Positions 36,230 through 45,932 are shown, counted from the first letter of the stretch. The stretch: 64,000 bases of DNA from Sphingomonas faeni (GCF_023195535.1 NZ_JALPNF010000004.1:186001-250000), one strand, 5' to 3'. The notes: generated from the letters alone by a model not told the origin. Made by a program: numbers and translations.

Positions 36230-37510
36230 ATGTCGACCACATTCCGAAAATCCGTCTTCAGCCCCTCGCGCCGCGACCTGATCGGTCTTGCGATCGCGGC
36301 GCCGTTGCTGTCGACCACCGCGATCATCCGCGCCGCCGAACCCGATCTGTCGGCGCTGTCCGACATCACCGGCGCGACCAGGCCGATCGATGCCGCCGAA
36401 CGCGCTGCGAGGCTGGTGCGCGCGCAGTCGCTGATGAAGGCGGCGGGCATCGGTGCGGTGCTGATCGAGCCGGGATCGTCGATGATCTACTTCACCGGCG
36501 TCCGCTGGCACACGAGCGAGCGGCTGACGCTGGCGATCCTGCCGGTCGAGGGCCAACCGTGCATCGTCACGCCGTTCTTCGAAGAGCCGTCGGTGCGCGA
36601 AACGCTCGCCGTCCCCGCCGAGGTGCGCGTGTGGCAGGAGGACGAGAACCCGCTCGCGGTCGTCGCCGGGTTCCTGCGCGACCGGAAACTGGTCACGCGG
36701 CCGATCGGGCTGGAGGCGGAAGTGCGCTATTTCGCCTACGCCGGCCTCCAGCGCGTGCTCCCCGAGGCGAAGATCGTGTCCGCCGACCCGGTCGTCCGCG
36801 CCTGCCGCATGATCAAGACCCCCGCCGAGATCGCGCTGATGCAGGCCGCGACCGAGGTCACGCTCGCCGCGTATCGCTGGACCTACGCGCGGGTCGAGAA
36901 GGGCATGACCGGCCCGGAGATCGGCGCGCTGATGAACGCCGCGACCAAGAAGCTCGGCGCCGCCCCCGAGTTCGCGCTCGCGCTGATCGGCGAGGCGTCT
37001 GCCTACCCGCACGGCAGCCGCGAGATCCACCGCGTCGCCGACGGACAGGTCGTGTTGATGGACTGCGGCTGCACCGTGCAGGGCTATCAGTCCGACATCT
37101 CGCGCACCTGGGTCCACGGCGCGGCAACCGCCGACCAGCGCAAGACGTGGGACCAGGTCGCCCGCGGCCAACAGATCGCGTTCTCCGCCGCCCGGATCGG
37201 CGGGACCGCGGGCAGCGTCGATGACGCGGTCCGCCGACATTACGAAATGCTAGGCTACGGCCCCGGCTACAAGCTCCCCGGCCTGTCGCACCGCACCGGC
37301 CACGGCATCGGCATGGACGGCCACGAACCCGTCAACCTCGTCCGCGACGAGACGACGAAACTGGCGACGGGGATGTGTTTCTCCGACGAACCGGGCATCT
37401 ACATTCCCGGCAGGTATGGCGTCCGCATCGAGGATTGTTTCCACATGACGGATGCGGGCCCTAAATGGTTCAGCGAGCCGCCCAAGTCGCTGGATGCGCC
37501 GTTGGGGTAA
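36230..37510 (+). CDS. Tat-exported M24 family (Xaa-Pro type) peptidase
   Basis: 426 residues with a twin-arginine signal (SPSRRDLIGLAIAAPLL), an N-terminal creatinase-like domain (RLVRAQSLMKAAGIGAVLIE) and an M24 catalytic domain with metal ligands Asp in VLMDCGCTVQGYQSDISRTW, His in LSHRTGHGIGMDGHEP, and Glu in FSDEPGIYIPGRYGVRIEDC. It would fold with metal in the cytoplasm and be exported to the periplasm to cleave Xaa-Pro bonds. The divergent symporter could import the products, which is inference only. Confidence 0.93.
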   Translation: MSTTFRKSVFSPSRRDLIGLAIAAPLLSTTAIIRAAEPDLSALSDITGATRPIDAAERAARLVRAQSLMKAAGIGAVLIEPGSSMIYFTGVRWHTSERLTLAILPVEGQPCIVTPFFEEPSVRETLAVPAEVRVWQEDENPLAVVAGFLRDRKLVTRPIGLEAEVRYFAYAGLQRVLPEAKIVSADPVVRACRMIKTPAEIALMQAATEVTLAAYRWTYARVEKGMTGPEIGALMNAATKKLGAAPEFALALIGEASAYPHGSREIHRVADGQVVLMDCGCTVQGYQSDISRTWVHGAATADQRKTWDQVARGQQIAFSAARIGGTAGSVDDAVRRHYEMLGYGPGYKLPGLSHRTGHGIGMDGHEPVNLVRDETTKLATGMCFSDEPGIYIPGRYGVRIEDCFHMTDAGPKWFSEPPKSLDAPLG

Positions 37511-37527
37511 AGGACGCCCAAGGAACG

Positions 37528-37556
37528 CCAACACCAACACCAACACCAACACCACC
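37528..37556. repeat. Hexanucleotide tandem repeat (CAACAC)n
   Basis: CAACAC is repeated about five times right at the outer edge of an A-family element, whose first bases ACCACC could have seeded the slippage. Confidence 0.78.
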
Positions 37557-37659
37557 ACCCCGGCGAAGGCCGGGGCCCAATTGGGGGACGGCGATAACGA
37601 CGCGCTGCTCTCCATTATTTCCACCTTTCCAATTGGGCCCCGGCCTTCGCCGGGGTGGT
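37554..37659. repeat. Palindromic element, family A (A5)
   Basis: The cleanest copy: ACCACCCCGGCGAAGGCCGG..CCCAATTGG at the left and CCAATTGGG..CCGGCCTTCGCCGGGGTGGT at the right, arms matching base for base. The core includes CGATAACGACGCGC. Confidence 0.85.
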
Positions 37660-37705
37660 GCATCGGGGCAAACGACGGCCCTCAACGAACCGCAGCACCT
37701 GCCTC

Positions 37706-37764
37706 CTTGTTCTCCCGCGAAGGCGGGAGCCCAGTCTGGATCCCCGCCTTCGCGGGGAAACAAG
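37706..37764. repeat. Palindromic element, family B (B3)
   Basis: Same sequence as B2 through both arms, in the same orientation, and like B2 it sits 100-130 bp downstream of an A-family element. The A+B pairing also occurs at 11.6-11.8 kb and 62.0-62.2 kb in B-A order. Confidence 0.84.
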
Positions 37765-37882
37765 CTCTCTTCGTTTCAATTGGATGCGCGCAGCGCGGGC
37801 GTTCGCCGACACCCTTCTCTACTGCTCGGCCCCCTCACACCTCCACTTGAGCGAACCGCCCCGCTCGCCTAAGTCCCCGCGC

Positions 37883-40534
37883 ATGACATCGACGAACGAC
37901 ATCCGCCGCGGCTTCCTCGACTATTTCGGATCGCAGGGGCACCAGATCGTGCCCAGCGCACCGCTCGTGCCGCAGAACGACCCGACGCTGATGTTCGTCA
38001 ACGCCGGGATGGTGCCGTTCAAGAACGTCTTCACCGGCCTCGAATCGCGCCCCTACACCACCGCGACCTCATCCCAGAAATGCGTCCGCGCCGGCGGCAA
38101 GCACAATGATCTCGACAATGTCGGCTACACCGCGCGGCACCATACGTTCTTCGAAATGCTCGGCAATTTCTCGTTCGGCGATTATTTCAAGGAACAGGCG
38201 ATCGTCCACGCCTGGACATTGCTCACGCGCGAATGGGGCCTGTCGCCGGACAAGCTGACCGCCACCGTCTACCACACCGACGACGAGGCGTTCGACCTCT
38301 GGAAGAAGATCGCGGGCCTCCCCGATCACCGGATCATCCGCATCCCGACCAAGGACAATTTCTGGTCGATGGGCGACAACGGGCCGTGCGGGCCGTGCTC
38401 GGAAATCTTCTACGACCACGGCGAGCACATCTTCGGCGGCCCTCCCGGTTCACCCGACGAGGACGGCGATCGCTTCGTCGAGATCTGGAACCTCGTGTTC
38501 ATGCAGTACGAGCAGGAAAATGCCGAGATCGTCGGCAACCTGCCCAAGCCTTCGATCGACACCGGCATGGGGCTCGAGCGCATCGCTGCAGTCATGCAGG
38601 GCGTCACCGACAATTACGATACCGACACGTTCAAGGCACTGATCGCGGCGTCGGGCGCGCTGACGCACACCGCCACCGACGGCGCCAACACCGCCAGCCA
38701 CCGCGTGATCGCCGATCACCTGCGCACCGCCGGCTTCCTGATCGCCGACGGCGTGCTGCCCGCGAGCGAGGGCCGTGGCTACGTCCTGCGCCGGATTATG
38801 CGCCGCGCGATGCGCCACGCACACATCCTCGGCGCCAAGCAGCCGCTGATGCACCGGCTCGTCCCCGCGCTCGTCACCGAGATGGGCGCGGCGTACCCCG
38901 AGCTGTCGCGCGCGCGTCCGCTGATCGAGGCGACGCTGCAGCAGGAGGAAACGCGCTTCCGCCAGACGCTCGACAAGGGACTGAAGCTGCTCGACGAGGC
39001 GACCACCGGGATGACCGACGGCACGCTGGCGGGCGACGTCGCGTTCAAGCTCTACGACACCTACGGCTTCCCGTACGACCTGACCGAGGACGCACTGCGC
39101 GAACGCAACATCGCGGTCGACCGCGAGGGCTTCGACACCGCGATGGCCGAGCAGAAGCGCGCCGCCCGCGCCGCCTGGAAGGGCTCGGGCGCCAAGGCCT
39201 CGGACGACATCTGGTTCGACATCGTCGAGCAGACCGGCGGCACCGAATTCCTCGGTTACGCCTCGGATACGGGCGAGGGCGAGGTCGTCGCTTTGGTCAA
39301 GGACGGCGCGCGCGTCGACCATGCCACCACCGGCGACACGGTTGCGATCGTCGTCAATCAGACGCCGTTCTATGGCGAGAGCGGCGGACAGGTCGGCGAC
39401 GCGGGCCACATCTCGAACGACACCGGCCTGCACGCGAACGTCACCGAGACGTCGAAGCAGCTCGGCCGCGTTTTCGTCCACCACGCGATCGTCGACTCCG
39501 GCGAGATCAAGGTCGGCGATCCGGTCAAGCTCCAGATCGACGTCGCGCGCCGTGCGCAGATCCGCGCCAACCACTCGGCGACGCACCTCCTGCACGAGGC
39601 CCTCCGCGAACGCCTCGGCACGCACGTCGCGCAGAAGGGAAGCCTCGTCGCGCCCGACCGCCTCCGCTTCGACTTCTCGCAGCCGGTCGCGATGACCCCC
39701 GCGGACATCGCGCAGGTCGAGGCCGACGTGAACGCGCAGGTCCGCGGCAACGGCGCGGTCACGACGCTGCTGATGACCCCAGACGACGCGATCGCGATGG
39801 GCGCGATGGCGCTGTTCGGCGAGAAATACGGCGACGAGGTGCGCGTCGTGTCGATGGGATCGACCGAGGACGGCACCTACTCGATCGAGCTGTGTGGCGG
39901 CACGCACGTCAACGCGCTCGGCGACATCGGTCTGTTCAAGGTCGTCGGCGAAGGCGCGGTCTCAAGCGGCATCCGCCGTGTCGAAGCGCTCACCGGCGAA
40001 GCGGCGCGCGCATACCTGACCAGCCGTGACGATCGCCTTCGCGAGACCGCAGCAGTGCTTAAGTCGACCCCCGACGAGGTCCCAGCGCGCGTCGCGTCCC
40101 TGCTCGAAGACCGCCGCCGCCTCGAACGCGAACTCGCCGACGCGAAGAAGGCGCTCGCGCTGGGCGGCGGCGGTTCGGGTGAGGCGGCAGGTCCTGAACA
40201 GGTCGGCGGCGTTGCCTTCATCGGCCAGGTGCTCAACGACTTCGAAGCCAAGGGCCTGCGCGGCGCGGTCGACGAGGCCAAGCAGCGGCTCGGCTCGGGG
40301 ATCGCGGTGATGGTCGCGATTAACGACGGTCGCGCCTCGGTCGCGGTCGGCGTGACGCCGGATCTGGTGGCGAGCCACAACGCGGTCGACCTGCTCAAGA
40401 TCGCGGTGGCGACGCTAGGCGGACAGGGCGGCGGCGGCCGTCCCGACATGGCGCAGGGCGGTGGTCCCGATGGTGACAAGGCCGCAGATGCCGTCGCTGC
40501 GGTTCGAGCCGCGTTGGAGGCCGTTAACGCATAA
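37883..40534 (+). CDS. alaS: Alanyl-tRNA synthetase
   Basis: Charges tRNA-Ala and edits mischarged Ser/Gly. The 883-residue protein has the class II catalytic core ([56 protein letters not shown]), the editing domain [16 protein letters not shown] with ELCGGTHV, and the C-terminal glycine-rich C-Ala domain ([16 protein letters not shown]). All four editing-site metal ligands (HxxxH, CxxxH) are present. ATG 37883 begins the family's N-terminus [15 protein letters not shown]. Confidence 0.98.
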   Translation: MTSTNDIRRGFLDYFGSQGHQIVPSAPLVPQNDPTLMFVNAGMVPFKNVFTGLESRPYTTATSSQKCVRAGGKHNDLDNVGYTARHHTFFEMLGNFSFGDYFKEQAIVHAWTLLTREWGLSPDKLTATVYHTDDEAFDLWKKIAGLPDHRIIRIPTKDNFWSMGDNGPCGPCSEIFYDHGEHIFGGPPGSPDEDGDRFVEIWNLVFMQYEQENAEIVGNLPKPSIDTGMGLERIAAVMQGVTDNYDTDTFKALIAASGALTHTATDGANTASHRVIADHLRTAGFLIADGVLPASEGRGYVLRRIMRRAMRHAHILGAKQPLMHRLVPALVTEMGAAYPELSRARPLIEATLQQEETRFRQTLDKGLKLLDEATTGMTDGTLAGDVAFKLYDTYGFPYDLTEDALRERNIAVDREGFDTAMAEQKRAARAAWKGSGAKASDDIWFDIVEQTGGTEFLGYASDTGEGEVVALVKDGARVDHATTGDTVAIVVNQTPFYGESGGQVGDAGHISNDTGLHANVTETSKQLGRVFVHHAIVDSGEIKVGDPVKLQIDVARRAQIRANHSATHLLHEALRERLGTHVAQKGSLVAPDRLRFDFSQPVAMTPADIAQVEADVNAQVRGNGAVTTLLMTPDDAIAMGAMALFGEKYGDEVRVVSMGSTEDGTYSIELCGGTHVNALGDIGLFKVVGEGAVSSGIRRVEALTGEAARAYLTSRDDRLRETAAVLKSTPDEVPARVASLLEDRRRLERELADAKKALALGGGGSGEAAGPEQVGGVAFIGQVLNDFEAKGLRGAVDEAKQRLGSGIAVMVAINDGRASVAVGVTPDLVASHNAVDLLKIAVATLGGQGGGGRPDMAQGGGPDGDKAADAVAAVRAALEAVNA

Positions 40535-40589
40535 TCCTGTCGTTGCGCTAACGGTCCGTGCGTAGGGTGGTGCTTTCCAGGAGGGTATC

Positions 40590-41105
40590 ATGATCATCAC
40601 GACTCTGATCCAGACGGTGTCTGCCATGCTCCCCACGGCGCCTCCGGCACCACCGGCGCCGCCCGCACCGCCGATAATGACGTCGAACTTCGTGCAGCGC
40701 GGATTCGGCGGCGTGACGGCGGCGGAACGCTACGTCGTCGATGTCGACGTTAGAGCGGACGGTGCGGTTGTCTGGACGGGATCACTTCGGGTGGCATCGA
40801 ATGCGGCGGCAAGCTTCCGGCGCGATCAGACCGAAGCCGAGGAGAATGATTGCGGCGTCCGGGATGGATATCGCAGCGGTGTACAGACGGGCTTCTCGCT
40901 GCAATTGCGGCCAAGCAGGTTCGACGAGGCCGGTAGCGGCATCGCCATCACGTTGCGCTGGACACGTCCTGGCACCGGGCAATGCCCGGTCCAGGCCAGC
41001 ACAGGGACGATTGAAATGAACGACGCGGTCAGACTGAAGGCTGGTGAGACGGTGACGATGAAGGGGGACGGCGGGCTGGTCGTCAAACTTCACCGCCGAC
41101 CGTGA
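40590..41105 (+). CDS. Hypothetical protein with proline-rich N-terminus
   Basis: 171 residues; I do not recognise the family. The N-terminus (MIITTLIQTVSAMLPTAPPA) is weakly hydrophobic and followed by three APP repeats, then a beta-rich domain with two well-spaced Cys (NDCGVRDG and GQCPVQA) and a tail TVTMKGDGGLVVKLHRRP. The Cys pair and hydrophobic start suggest export and one disulfide. AGGAGGG lies 5 nt before ATG 40590, a strong ribosome site. It is convergent with the ThDP enzyme gene (9 bp between stops). Confidence 0.72.
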   Translation: MIITTLIQTVSAMLPTAPPAPPAPPAPPIMTSNFVQRGFGGVTAAERYVVDVDVRADGAVVWTGSLRVASNAAASFRRDQTEAEENDCGVRDGYRSGVQTGFSLQLRPSRFDEAGSGIAITLRWTRPGTGQCPVQASTGTIEMNDAVRLKAGETVTMKGDGGLVVKLHRRP

Positions 41106-41114
41106 GGGGCAAGG

Positions 41115-42758
41115 TCAGCCCCGCATCTTCGTCAGCGTCGTCCCTGCGGTAATGGCCTCGATATCCGTTCTCACATGCAGCAACCGCACGCCCGACCTGG
41201 TCATCGCCTGGTCGAACGCCGCTGCGAAATCTTCGGTCCGCTCTACGGTTTCGGCCCAGCACCCATAAGCCCGCCCGAGCGCGGCAAAGTCCGGGTTCCG
41301 CAACCCGGTCCCTGACACCCGCCCCGGATACTCCCGCTCCTGATGCATCCGGATCGTCCCGTACCCGCCGTTGTCCACAACGATAACAAGCATGTCCGCC
41401 CCATGCGCAACCGCGGTCGCCAGTTCCTGCCCGTTCATCAGGAAACACCCGTCCCCGGCCAGCGCCACGACCGTCCGCTCGGGATGCCGCAACGACGCCG
41501 CCACCGCAGCCGGCACCCCGTACCCCATAGCCCCAGCCGTCGGCGCAAGCTGAGTCCCTGGCCCGGCATACGCCCAGTACCGATGCCACCACCCCGAATA
41601 ATTCCCCGCCCCGTTGCAGATGATCGCATCTGCCGGCAGCCGCTCGCGCATCGCCGCCACGCACGGCCCCAGGTCCATGACCAGATCGCGCGGCGCCGGC
41701 GTCGACCACGCAACCCACTCCGCATGCGCCTCGGACCCAGAAGTCCGCGGCGGCAGGTCGACCAGCAGCAAAGCCTCGGCAAACTCCGCCATACCCGCAC
41801 ACACCGCGACATCCGCGCGGTACGCCCGGTGCAACTCATCCGGATCGGGATGGACATGGATCAGCCGCTGCCCCGGATGATCGGGCGTTACCAGCGCATA
41901 GCCATCGGTGGTCGCCTCCCCCAGCCGGGGCCCGACGACCAACATCAGATCCGCCGCCTTCACCCGCTCGACCAGCTTCGGATTGGGCCCATACCCAAGG
42001 TTCCCAGCCCAGACCGGACAGTCGTTCGGAATGGCATCCTGCCGCCGAAACGCCGCCGCGACCGGAATCCCGTTACGATCCGCCCAGGTCGAGAAAGCCC
42101 CCGACGCGGCGACATCCCAGCCCGCACCGCCGACGATCGCCACCGGCCGCTCCGCCGTCGTCAGCAGATCGGCGAGCAGGTCCATCGTATCGGCGTCGCA
42201 CCCCTGCGCCACCCGCTCGACCCGCGGCCGATCGACCGCGTCCACCACATCGAGCAGCATATCCTCGGGCAACGCCAGCGCGACCGGCCCCGGCCGCCCC
42301 GACATCGCGGTCGCATAGGCGCGCGCGACATATTCCGGGATCCGCCGCGCATCGTCGATCCGCGCCGCCCACTTGGCGATCGGCGCGAACATCGCCTGGA
42401 AATCGATCTCCTGGAACGCCTCGCGGTCGCGCGTGCCGCGGTCGATATCGCCCACGAACAGGATCATCGGCTGCGAATCCTGCATCGCGACGTGAACCCC
42501 GATCGACGCATTGGTCGCGCCAGGCCCCCGCGTCACGAACGCCACCCCCGGCCGATGCGTCAGCGTCCCGTCCGCGCACGCCATGAACCCGACGCCGCCT
42601 TCCTGCCGACACACGACGAGGTCGATGGCCGGCGTATCGTGCAGCGCGTCGAGCACGGCGAGGAAGCTCTCCCCCGGCACGGTGAAGATCCGGTCGCAGC
42701 CCTGTGCGACGAGTTGGTCGACCAGGATACGGCCGCCGGTGCGTGGTGTGATCATCAC
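41115..42758 (-). CDS. Thiamine diphosphate-dependent enzyme, acetolactate synthase-like
   Basis: 547 residues with three ThDP-fold domains: the N-terminal PYR domain with catalytic Glu region FTVPGESFLAVLDAL, a central TPP_M domain (RPVAIVGGAGWDVAASG), and a PP domain with the metal-diphosphate motif ALAGDGCFLMNGQELATAV ending DNGGYGTIR. It belongs to the acetolactate synthase/glyoxylate carboligase/benzoylformate decarboxylase group; no ilvN-type regulatory subunit is adjacent, which argues against the biosynthetic IlvB. It is divergent from an SMP-30 gene, so sugar-acid or 2-oxoacid catabolism is plausible. Confidence 0.88.
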   Translation of the reverse strand: MMITPRTGGRILVDQLVAQGCDRIFTVPGESFLAVLDALHDTPAIDLVVCRQEGGVGFMACADGTLTHRPGVAFVTRGPGATNASIGVHVAMQDSQPMILFVGDIDRGTRDREAFQEIDFQAMFAPIAKWAARIDDARRIPEYVARAYATAMSGRPGPVALALPEDMLLDVVDAVDRPRVERVAQGCDADTMDLLADLLTTAERPVAIVGGAGWDVAASGAFSTWADRNGIPVAAAFRRQDAIPNDCPVWAGNLGYGPNPKLVERVKAADLMLVVGPRLGEATTDGYALVTPDHPGQRLIHVHPDPDELHRAYRADVAVCAGMAEFAEALLLVDLPPRTSGSEAHAEWVAWSTPAPRDLVMDLGPCVAAMRERLPADAIICNGAGNYSGWWHRYWAYAGPGTQLAPTAGAMGYGVPAAVAASLRHPERTVVALAGDGCFLMNGQELATAVAHGADMLVIVVDNGGYGTIRMHQEREYPGRVSGTGLRNPDFAALGRAYGCWAETVERTEDFAAAFDQAMTRSGVRLLHVRTDIEAITAGTTLTKMRG

Positions 42759-42846
42759 CGCATCCTGCCGTCCGTTGTGTGCGAAGTCGAGAAGCGGTTA
42801 CGCTGGCATCGAAGCCGGGACCAACCCGACTCGCCCGGAGAGGATC

Positions 42847-43746
42847 ATGACAGACTTCACCACCGTCGCCGACGGCCTGCGCTTTCCCGAAGGCCCGGTG
42901 GCGATGCCCGACGGCAGCGTCATCCTCGTCGAGATCGCCGCCGGCCGCATCACGCGCGTCGCCGCCGATGGTACCAAGTCGACGGTCGCCGAACCCGGCG
43001 GCGGGCCCAACGGCCTCGCGATCGGGCCCGACGGCAAGCTGTATTGCTGCAACAATGGCGGCTTCGCGTGGCGCGAGGCGAACGGCTTCCTCACCCCGCA
43101 CGGCCAGCCGGACGACTATTCGGGCGGCCGGATCGAGCGGATCGACATCGCCACCGGCGCGGTCGAGATTCTCTACAGGGACGGCGATTTCGGCTGCTCG
43201 CTGCGAGGGCCCAACGACATCGTCTTCGATTCGCACGGCGGCCTCTGGTTCACCGACCACGGCAAATCGCGCGACCGCGCACGCGACATCACCGGGATCT
43301 TCTACGCGAAAGCCGACGGGACCCAGCTCGAAGAAGTGATCTTCCCGAGCGAAAACCCCAACGGCATCGGCCTCTCCCCCGACGGCAAGACGTTGTACGC
43401 AGCGGAAACCTACACCTGCCGACTGATGGCGTTCGACATCGTCGCGCCCGGCAAGGTCGTCAGCGCCGCGGGCACGCCGCTCTACCGCCCCCCCGGCTAC
43501 AAGTTCTTCGACTCGCTGGGAATCGAGGCCGGCGGCAATATCTGCGTCGCGACGATAGGCGAATGCGGGATCAGCGTGATCTCGCCCGCCGGGGCGTTGG
43601 TCGAGTTCGTCGCGACCGACGACGTCTTCACCACCAACATCTGCTGGGGCGGCGCGGACGGCATGGACGCCTACATAACCTGCTCTGGCAGCGGCCGGCT
43701 GGTAAGGACGCGGTGGAAGCGGCCTGGACTGAAGCTGGAGTATTGA
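42847..43746 (+). CDS. SMP-30/gluconolactonase family protein
   Basis: 299-residue six-bladed propeller hydrolase: TTVADGLRFPEGPVAMPDGS, NGLAIGPDGKLYCCNNGG, GPNDIVFDSHGGLWFTDHGK and NPNGIGLSPDGKTLYAAET give the calcium-binding Glu, Asn and Asp ligands of the family. These enzymes open sugar lactones such as gluconolactone; the exact substrate is unknown. AGAGGATC precedes ATG 42847. It is divergent from the ThDP enzyme gene over 88 bp. Confidence 0.9.
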   Translation: MTDFTTVADGLRFPEGPVAMPDGSVILVEIAAGRITRVAADGTKSTVAEPGGGPNGLAIGPDGKLYCCNNGGFAWREANGFLTPHGQPDDYSGGRIERIDIATGAVEILYRDGDFGCSLRGPNDIVFDSHGGLWFTDHGKSRDRARDITGIFYAKADGTQLEEVIFPSENPNGIGLSPDGKTLYAAETYTCRLMAFDIVAPGKVVSAAGTPLYRPPGYKFFDSLGIEAGGNICVATIGECGISVISPAGALVEFVATDDVFTTNICWGGADGMDAYITCSGSGRLVRTRWKRPGLKLEY

Positions 43747-43757
43747 AGCCACTGTAT

Positions 43758-43879
43758 CCTCCCCCGCCAGGGGGAGGTGTCGCCGAAGGTGACGGAGGGG
43801 GGAGGACACGGGACAGAGGTTTCCCTTTCCTCCCCCTCCGTCTGGCAAGAGCCAGCCACCTCCCCCTAGCGGGGGAGGA
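43758..43879. repeat. Palindromic element, family D (D2)
   Basis: CCTCCCCCGCCAGGGGGAGG at the left and CCTCCCCCTAGCGGGGGAGG at the right, with inner GACGGAGGGGG/CCCCCTCCGTC arms. It is about 80% like D1 at 16378. It begins 12 bp after the SMP-30 stop. Confidence 0.78.
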
Positions 43880-43957
43880 TCGTGAAAAGTCGATCCGCGC
43901 TACGTTGCCGAGCGCCAACCAGCGCCGTATGCGAGGCCAAAGACCTGAGGAGGATGC

Positions 43958-44668
43958 ATGGCGAACAAGCGCTACACCGATGCGGCAACGGCACTCGAAG
44001 GCGTGCTGTTCGACGGCATGACGATCTGTGCAGGCGGGTTCGGGCTGTGCGGCATCCCCGAGCGGCTGATCGACGCGATCGAGGCGTCCGGGGTCAAGGA
44101 CTTGACGATCGCCAGCAACAATGCCGGGATCGACGGGCAGGGCCTCGGCAAACTGCTCCGTTCGCGCCAGGTCAAGAAAATGATCTCGTCCTATGTCGGC
44201 GAGAACAAGGAGTTCGAGCGGCAATATCTGAGCGGCGAACTCGAGGTCGAGTTCTGTCCGCAGGGCACGCTCGCCGAACGCTGCCGGGCAGGGGGCGCAG
44301 GCATCCCCGGCTTCTACACCAAGACCGGCGTCGGCACGCAGGTCGCCGAGGGCAAGGAAACCAAGGTCTTCGACGGCCAGGAATACATCCTCGAACGCGG
44401 CATCCGCGCCGACCTCGCGATCATCAAGGGCTGGAAGGCGGACGAAAGCGGCAACCTCATTTTCCGCAAGACGGCGCGCAACTTCAACCAGCCGATGGCG
44501 ACCGCGGGGAAAATCTGCGTCGCCGAGGTGGAGGAGATCGTGCCCGTCGGCAGCCTCGACCCGGACGCGATCCATCTGCCGGGCATCTACGTGAAGCGGA
44601 TGATCGTCGGCGCCCCCTACGACAAGCAGATCGAATTCCGGACTGTCCGCGAGCGGGTCTCGGCGTGA
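43958..44668 (+). CDS. 3-oxoacid CoA-transferase subunit A
   Basis: 236-residue alpha subunit of a SCOT-type enzyme, which moves CoA from succinyl-CoA to acetoacetate or 3-oxoadipate. Family marks are [56 protein letters not shown] and [10 protein letters not shown]. The B subunit lies 1.3 kb downstream in the same operon, separated by a phosphatase and a DUF5076 gene. AGGAGG lies 6 nt upstream of the ATG. The stop overlaps the next start (GTGA). Confidence 0.94.
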   Translation: MANKRYTDAATALEGVLFDGMTICAGGFGLCGIPERLIDAIEASGVKDLTIASNNAGIDGQGLGKLLRSRQVKKMISSYVGENKEFERQYLSGELEVEFCPQGTLAERCRAGGAGIPGFYTKTGVGTQVAEGKETKVFDGQEYILERGIRADLAIIKGWKADESGNLIFRKTARNFNQPMATAGKICVAEVEEIVPVGSLDPDAIHLPGIYVKRMIVGAPYDKQIEFRTVRERVSA

Positions 44669-45624
44669 AGTCAGGCCCGTTGGTGTACAGCAAGCGTGGC
44701 CCGTTCTCCTGCGCACGCAGGAGCCCAGGGTCACGGGCGCTGCGGTTAATATCCTGGACCCCTGCGTTCGCAGGGGCACTGGCTCTACAGGGATGCGTGA
44801 GCGTTTCCGCACCGACCTCGATCGCGTCTTCGCCTAGCATCGGCGCCCCCGTCACCGTGGACGGCGTCCCCGCAGGCATGCAGTATCTCTACGCCTCGGG
44901 CGAAGCCGCAGCGGTCAGTATCCAGGCTTGGAACGCCCTCGTCGGCTACGTTCGCACACAACGCACGCCGACCTCCGTCGTGCTCGCACAAGGCGCCTCG
45001 CTCGCCGCGCCGACCTTCACCGCCTGCGGCACCAAGCCCAAAGCTGCGGTCTTTGACGTCGACGAGACAATCCTCCTCAACCTCGGCTTCGAATACGACG
45101 CCTCCTCCGGCCAGCCCTGGTCCGACCCTCGTTGGCAGGACTGGGAACGCACCGGCATCAAGCAAGTCGCGCCCGTCCCTGGCGCCCTCAATGCACTGGC
45201 CGTCCTCCGCGCGATGGGCGTCACGGTGATCTTCAACACCAACCGCTCCGCCGCCAACGCCGCACAGACGGAGGCCGCGATCGAAGCCGCAGGCCTTGGC
45301 CCAGCCCGCCACGGCGAAACCCTGTTCCTCGCCGGCGACGACGCGACCGGTTCGAAGAAGGACGGCCGCCGCGCGACGATCGCCGCGAAATACTGCGTCG
45401 TAGCGATGGGCGGCGACCAACTCGGCGACTTCAGCGACCTCTTCAACGCCGGCCAGACCCCCGCCGCCCGCCGCGCCACGGTGCAGTCACCCGCGATCAC
45501 GGCCAAATGGGGCGCAGGATGGTTCGTCCTCCCCAACCCCGTCTACGGCACCGCGCTCAAGGGCAATCGCGACGAGGTATTCCCGCCAGCAGTCCGCTGG
45601 GCCCCGACAGGAGGCGTACGCTAA
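44665..45624 (+). CDS. HAD-family acid phosphatase lipoprotein, e(P4)-like
   Basis: 319 residues. The catalytic part matches class B/C HAD acid phosphatases of the e(P4) 5'-nucleotidase type: [16 protein letters not shown] (DxDxT nucleophile), VIFNTNRSA (motif II Thr) and [11 protein letters not shown] (motif IV). A lipobox LQGC at Cys44 indicates lipidation. The first 43 residues are odd: residues 13-38 are encoded by a B-family-like palindromic element (44703-44778), whose SWTPAFAGA segment supplies most of the hydrophobic core. It starts at GTG 44665, overlapping the CoA-transferase A stop. It interrupts the usual A-DUF5076-B order. Confidence 0.88.
   Translation: MKSGPLVYSKRGPFSCARRSPGSRALRLISWTPAFAGALALQGCVSVSAPTSIASSPSIGAPVTVDGVPAGMQYLYASGEAAAVSIQAWNALVGYVRTQRTPTSVVLAQGASLAAPTFTACGTKPKAAVFDVDETILLNLGFEYDASSGQPWSDPRWQDWERTGIKQVAPVPGALNALAVLRAMGVTVIFNTNRSAANAAQTEAAIEAAGLGPARHGETLFLAGDDATGSKKDGRRATIAAKYCVVAMGGDQLGDFSDLFNAGQTPAARRATVQSPAITAKWGAGWFVLPNPVYGTALKGNRDEVFPPAVRWAPTGGVR
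44703..44778. repeat. Palindromic element, family B variant, inside a CDS (B6)
   Basis: GTTCTCCTGCGCACGCAGGAG, CCCAGGGT on the left and CCTGGACCCCTGCGTTCGCAGG on the right. The architecture is that of family B, with a longer core and TGCG-centred stems. The whole element is translated in the frame of the acid-phosphatase lipoprotein gene. Confidence 0.8.
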
Positions 45625-45932
45625 TGGCCGATCACCCCAATTCGATCGCACTCGACAAGGGCGCGCAGCTGACGAGCGAATCGGTCGAGGTGGCCCGCAT
45701 CTGGATCACCAACGGCGCCGGCAGTAACGTCCTGATAGACGCGGGCATCCTCGAGGATCCGACCGTGTTCGGCTACCTGATCGCCGACACGATCCGCCAC
45801 GCCGCGCGCGCCTATGCGGGCACATGGGGCATCGCCGAGGACGCCGCGTTGCAGGCGATCGTCGACGGCGTCGGCACCGAGCTCCGTGAACAATTCACGA
45901 CCATCACCACCATCCAGGAAGGAATGCACTGA
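45624..45932 (+). CDS. DUF5076-family protein
   Basis: 102 residues, soluble, with [36 protein letters not shown] and [14 protein letters not shown], characteristic of DUF5076. Its biochemical role is not known. It recurs with 3-oxoacid CoA-transferase genes in sphingomonads, and here it overlaps the phosphatase stop by one base (TAATG) and the next gene by one base (TGATG), so it is translated with the operon. Confidence 0.85.
   Translation: MADHPNSIALDKGAQLTSESVEVARIWITNGAGSNVLIDAGILEDPTVFGYLIADTIRHAARAYAGTWGIAEDAALQAIVDGVGTELREQFTTITTIQEGMH

Larger units (their letters stand above)
37511..37882. other. 372-bp gene-free stretch holding three repeats
   Basis: Between the M24 peptidase and alaS. 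It contains a hexamer tandem repeat (37528-37556), a complete A-family element (37554-37659) and a complete B-family element (37706-37764). The last 118 bp before alaS presumably hold its promoter; I see no clear consensus. Confidence 0.75.

Noticed and set aside
37528..37764. Possible CRISPR array
   Set aside because: The repeats are hexamers plus two different palindromic elements. There are no regularly spaced identical repeats with unique spacers and no cas genes.
37655..37882. N-terminal extension of alaS through a B element
   Set aside because: AlaS homology begins at [10 protein letters not shown] (37883); the upstream frame is repeat translation.
38233..40029. 598-codon open frame inside alaS
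   Set aside because: Same strand, other frame; the alaS frame has all synthetase motifs, while this one is Arg-rich noise.
41343..44021. 892-codon plus-strand open frame across the ThDP enzyme, SMP-30 and CoA-transferase genes
   Set aside because: It is antisense or out of frame to three well-supported genes, is extremely rich in Arg and Pro, shows no domain and arises from GC-rich third positions.
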